A DNA stretch of 38,651 nt from Methylococcaceae bacterium (GTDB lineage: Bacteria > Pseudomonadota > Gammaproteobacteria > Methylococcales > Methylomonadaceae), in contig DAOUSK010000011.1 in assembly GCA_030627265.1 (NCBI GenBank), positions 1 through 38,651 of the forward strand. The letters run 5' to 3'. The notes beneath the pieces are model-generated. The model did no database searches. It was not told where the DNA came from and saw only the letters and a list, made by a program, of their open reading frames with translations. Below, piece by piece: positions 34,892-38,651 of the stretch (positions within the stretch are counted from its first letter, which is position 1; every line of letters begins with the position of its first letter). The translations under genes and the position numbers were made by a program.

Positions 34892-35409
34892 GTCAGCAAT
34901 TAAAGCTATTTTGTTTTTTAGCCTTATTATCAGTGCAAAGTACTGCGTTTGCAGGTCGCCGACAATTTAATGTCGAAGTGATTGCTTTTAAGCAAAGCGC
35001 CCCTAATTCAGAGGTTTTTGCACAAACAGAAACTGAAATTGATGCAGTTAAGCGTTATGAGCGGAGTATTCGAGGTAAGAAAACAATGAATTCATTGTAC
35101 CGACGCTTAGATAAATCCGGAGAGTATCGCCCTTTTTATTATAAAGCATGGCAAGTGCAAGGAAAAAGTGGGCAGGTAAGCTTGCCTGTTGATATTTATG
35201 ATGCAAGCCAAAAATTAAAAGGCTGGATTAAAATTCAGCGCAGCGATTTATTGCATGTTTTGGTGGATGTTGAATGGTCACCCTCCGAAAGTGCAGAAGA
35301 GGATGGTTTGATCTATCACTTGAAGGAAAAAAGACGCGTTTTATTAAACGATGTGCATTATTTAGATCATCCTAAATTTGGCTTGATTGTAAAAGTGTCG
35401 CCTATTTAA
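34888..35409 (+). CDS. csiV: CsiV-like periplasmic protein
   Basis: A signal peptide (1-22, cleavage after AFA) is followed by FNVEVIAFKQ, the typical opening of the CsiV family. The end RRVLLNDVHYLDHPKFGLIVKVSP matches the conserved ELHYLDHPxFG block. CsiV in Vibrio binds peptidoglycan and activates LpoA in response to D-amino acids; in Pseudomonas its gene is next to mfd, as here. Length 173 is shorter than the Vibrio protein (about 250). The start lies inside the mfd stop (ATGA). The family call is good; the peptidoglycan role is inferred. Confidence 0.75.
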   Translation: MSQQLKLFCFLALLSVQSTAFAGRRQFNVEVIAFKQSAPNSEVFAQTETEIDAVKRYERSIRGKKTMNSLYRRLDKSGEYRPFYYKAWQVQGKSGQVSLPVDIYDASQKLKGWIKIQRSDLLHVLVDVEWSPSESAEEDGLIYHLKEKRRVLLNDVHYLDHPKFGLIVKVSPI

Positions 35410-35465
35410 GTTGTGGATGATAGGGTTTATTTTGTTGCCCCCAATACTAAGAATCTTAACAGCCT

Positions 35466-35512
35466 TTAAGGTATGGTGGCTGGTGAAAGCAATGAAAGTA
35501 ATAATACCTTAA
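35466..35512. other. Inverted repeat between convergent genes
   Basis: TTAAGGTAT (35466-35474) and ATACCTTAA (35504-35512) form a 9-bp inverted repeat with a 29-base loop between csiV and the convergent DUF2442 gene. No T tract follows, so it is not a clear terminator; it may be a weak 3' hairpin or chance. Confidence 0.3.
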
Positions 35513-35541
35513 CCGTACAATAACCTGAATTAAAATTATTT

Positions 35542-35784
35542 TTATGCGTGGCTTATCGGGTGTCCGCGATCTATAATTTGATCTAAATGAAAATCACATT
35601 GGTCATTCCAATAAATCCGCTTATTTTTAAATTTAACGGCGTTAAATAGGGTTTTGTTATAAAGTGATTGGTAACAAGGAATGCGCTCTAACTCTGCTTT
35701 TACATCAAAATCCACGACCGAGTCATCATCTAAATAAATACGTAGGATATAATTGTCTTTTGGCTCTACTTTAATTAACTTCAT
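35542..35784 (-). CDS. DUF2442 domain protein
   Basis: Small protein of 80 residues fitting DUF2442: an N-terminal beta strand series with YILRIYLDDDSVVDFDVKAEL, then FNAVKFKNKRIYWNDQCDFHLDQI near the end. It has no signal peptide or membrane segment. The gene lies 12 bases after a DUF4160 gene in the same direction. The two families often occur as a pair in bacterial genomes; some such pairs are suspected to act as a toxin and antitoxin, but this is not established for this pair as far as I know. Confidence 0.8.
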   Translation of the reverse strand: MKLIKVEPKDNYILRIYLDDDSVVDFDVKAELERIPCYQSLYNKTLFNAVKFKNKRIYWNDQCDFHLDQIIDRGHPISHA

Positions 35785-35796
35785 AATAAATCCAGT

Positions 35797-36066
35797 TTAC
35801 CTTAATGGCTCAATGCGTAGTGGCTCTTGACCTGACACCGCCAACTTCCAATCTACCATTAATGACTCTTGCTGTAATTCAATCCATGCTTGTACTAATC
35901 GCATTTGCTTGCGTGGCAAGCTGCCCGAAATTATTTCGCCATCTAAAATAGAAAATACCGCCTCAGCATCCTGATATTCAACATGAATATGTGGCATATT
36001 GTGTTTTCCCGTGTCATAAAAATACATCATGATACGGATACCGTAAAAAATACAGATGGTTGGCAT
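35797..36066 (-). CDS. DUF4160 domain protein
   Basis: The 89-residue protein fits DUF4160: MPTICIFYGIRIMMYFYDTG, then HNMPHIHVEYQDAEAVFSIL with the conserved PHIH histidines, and PRKQMRLVQAWIELQQESLM at the end. I chose the ATG at 36066, which gives the family start (MPTI) and has GAGG about 8 bases upstream; an upstream ATG at 36120 would add 18 residues. It is the first gene of the two-gene unit with DUF2442. Gene function is unknown. Confidence 0.78.
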   Translation of the reverse strand: MPTICIFYGIRIMMYFYDTGKHNMPHIHVEYQDAEAVFSILDGEIISGSLPRKQMRLVQAWIELQQESLMVDWKLAVSGQEPLRIEPLR

Positions 36067-36250
36067 ATCTAAGGCCTCATGTTGTTTTTGAAGTAGACTA
36101 TATGGATTACCTGCCTGCATTAGCTGTTGGTATTGCCCGTTAGCCCCTGCGATTTTTTCCTATTTAACAGTATAGTACAGGCCGAAATCTAATGACTGGA
36201 AATTTTTTTGTATTGACCGTAAGTTTGGATTGGTAATGACTCTTTTAAAA

Positions 36251-36957
36251 TTATTTTTCATCGTCTTCAACGGATAAAATTTCCTTCAAAAAAGGAATGG
36301 ATAATTTGCGTTTAGCAACTAAAGTGGCTTGCTCTAGTTTAGGTAATAAACGCCATAAATCAGCTGCATTACGGGTATGATTTTTCTTGATGAACTCCCC
36401 GACGGAAGAGGAGATATCTAGGCCTAGGTATTTTGCTTTACAAGTAAATGCTGCAATCAGGTCGTCATCTAATAATTCATGTAATTTTAAAGTTAATCCC
36501 CAGTTTAAGCGTGTTTTTAAATCAGCCAATTGAATCATCAAAAATTTAGGCGGGCAATTACCAGAAATAACTAAGCCTCTATCATTGGCGCGTTGGCGAT
36601 TATAAAAATTAAATAAACCAAGTTCCCATTCTTTGTTGCTGGCGCAATGATGAATGTTATCAATGCAGACTAAATCAAAAGACTCTAAGCCTTCTAAAAT
36701 ACTTGGTTCGGCAAGTATATGCTCTGATAAATCTAAATAAAAACTAGTTAATCCGTTTTTATAGGCAGCTTGGCAGCAAGCTTGTAATAAATGTGATTTC
36801 CCTGTTCCTTCGGTACCCCAAATAAAGAGCTGTTGCTCGCCAAGCCGATTAGCAATGTTTGTCAGATGGCTAACAAGCTCTACATTATTGCCGGTATAAA
36901 AACTTGCAAATGATTGCTCGGCATTGGAATTAAACTGTAAGGTCAGTTGTTCGGCCA

Positions 36958-36958
<1 letters not shown>
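36251..36958 (-). CDS. hda: DnaA regulatory inactivator Hda
   Basis: DnaA-like AAA+ protein that with the sliding clamp promotes hydrolysis of DnaA-ATP, preventing reinitiation. The clamp-binding motif QLTLQF is at 4-9; Walker A GTEGTGKS (48-55); Walker B LVCIDNIHH (near 95-103); sensor and arginine-finger region follow. There is no DNA-binding domain IV, which separates it from DnaA. Length 235 is normal. It is last in an operon with arsC, wrbA and DUF2069, and its ATG overlaps the DUF2069 stop by one base. Confidence 0.93.
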
Positions 36959-38242
<1,284 letters not shown>

Positions 38243-38289
38243 CAGACTGCCGTATTTTGAAATAAAGGAGACGCTTATAATATCATTAT

Positions 38290-38400
38290 TTGAGAGTAAT
38301 AGATTAAGTCGCTTATAATTAGTCAGCGCGCATTAGAGGTATGGATAACTACATAAAACACCAAGTATTACCAAAAAAGTAATACTTGGTGATTTATGTA
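38290..38400 (+). ncRNA. Candidate small RNA with strong 3' hairpin
   Basis: TTGAGA (38290-38295) and TATAAT (38314-38319) are 18 bases apart and look like a sigma-70 promoter, with a start near 38326. The hairpin of 38350-38371 with 38379-38400 has 22-base arms with one A-A mismatch and a 7-base loop. No open frame exists, and no T tract follows the stem. A transcript of about 75 bases is possible. It is equally possible that the hairpin is a mobile-element relic or a binding site; the call is tentative. Confidence 0.3.
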
Positions 38401-38479
38401 AGTACATTGATTTATAATGAGATTATTATAATTGTTCTGTCATCTGGAGTGGGCGAGTGATTTATTGCTAATAAAAAGC

Positions 38480-38507
38480 TTGTGGAGATCAAAATCCGAT
38501 GTATAAT
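38480..38507 (+). promoter_or_regulatory. Promoter of tRNA-Lys
   Basis: TTGTGG (38480-38485) and a perfect TATAAT (38502-38507) are spaced by 16 bases; the start would fall near 38514, about 10 bases before the tRNA 5' end. Confidence 0.6.
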
Positions 38508-38523
38508 AACTAAATAAATTCAA

Positions 38524-38599
38524 GGGTCCTTAGCTCAGTTGGTAGAGCACCGCACTTTTAATGCGATTGTCGCGAGTTCGAATCTCGCAGGACCCACCA
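38524..38599 (+). tRNA. tRNA-Lys (anticodon UUU)
   Basis: Complete 76-base cloverleaf. Acceptor GGGTCCT pairs with AGGACCC (38589-38595); D stem GCTC/GAGC; anticodon loop CTTTTAA (38555-38561) with anticodon TTT (38557-38559); T arm GCGAG-TTCGAAT-CTCGC. CCA is encoded (38597-38599). In the anticodon stem CCGCA/TGCGA the top pair (positions 27 and 43) is C-A, a mismatch; the other four pairs are standard. Confidence 0.97.
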
Positions 38600-38638
38600 T
38601 TGAATTTTGTTTATTTCTCTTTCAAGAGGAAACACGGC

Positions 38639-38651
38639 ATGCTAAATTTCA
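38639..38651 (+). CDS. Possible start of a truncated gene
   Basis: ATG at 38639 is followed by CTA AAT TTC and the window ends. AGAGGA (38625-38630), 8 bases upstream, is a good ribosome site, which is the only support. Nothing can be said about its product. Confidence 0.3.

Overview
The window is a chromosomal segment of a gammaproteobacterium with AT-rich DNA. The evidence is the gene order (yrbG-kdsC-lptCAB-rpoN-hpf; a complete mraZ-to-lpxC division and cell-wall cluster; queA; mfd-csiV; arsC-wrbA-DUF2069-hda), the lipopolysaccharide genes and the typical gammaproteobacterial FtsZ tail. The murC-murB-ddl-ftsQ order, low GC and a HvfA-type EGKCG protein would fit a methane- or sulfur-oxidising lineage such as Methylococcales, but that is an inference and the genus cannot be read from this sequence.

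Layout. 1-2057 is an accessory stretch: a 119-bp nested inverted-repeat element (MITE-like), two orphan genes of unknown function and a strong bidirectional terminator. 2100-7269 is the LPS-transport and sigma-54 operon (yrbG, kdsC, lptC, lptA, lptB, rpoN, hpf), packed with overlaps or short gaps. kdsD is absent between yrbG and kdsC, and the usual ptsN-rapZ-npr block is absent after hpf. 7432-9164 holds mgtE and a secreted Cys-rich HvfA-like peptide precursor, closed by a clear intrinsic terminator. 9460-28069 is the dcw cluster: a near-consensus sigma-70 promoter followed by three 10-bp-phased MraZ boxes, then mraZ, rsmH, ftsL, ftsI, murE, murF, mraY, murD, ftsW, murG, murC, murB, ddl, ftsQ, ftsA, ftsZ, lpxC, and a terminator. 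Many of these genes overlap by 1-4 bases, which implies translational coupling. Longer gaps appear only before ftsZ and before lpxC; the lpxC leader can fold in two mutually exclusive ways.

28105-29479 is a minus-strand group (a 70-aa membrane protein, fetB-like permease, dciA). 29732-35409 runs plus: yaeQ, a REP-like repeat, queA, mfd, csiV. 35542-37305 and on to 38242 runs minus: a DUF2442/DUF4160 pair, then the hda operon (arsC, wrbA, DUF2069, hda, transcribed right to left). The right end has an orphan 22-bp hairpin with a promoter-like sequence in front of it, tRNA-Lys(UUU) with its own promoter, and possibly the first codons of another gene.

Taken together the window is mostly envelope biogenesis: LPS precursor synthesis and transport (kdsC, lptABC, lpxC), peptidoglycan precursor synthesis (mur, mraY, ddl), and the divisome (ftsL, I, W, Q, A, Z). 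Flanking genes serve replication (dciA, hda), repair (mfd), translation (hpf, queA, tRNA-Lys) and metal homeostasis (mgtE, hvfA-like, fetB-like). I see no CRISPR array, prophage, intact transposase or rRNA. The least explained items are the orphan HvfA-like precursor, the two left-end orphan genes, the lpxC leader, and the possible small RNA before the tRNA.
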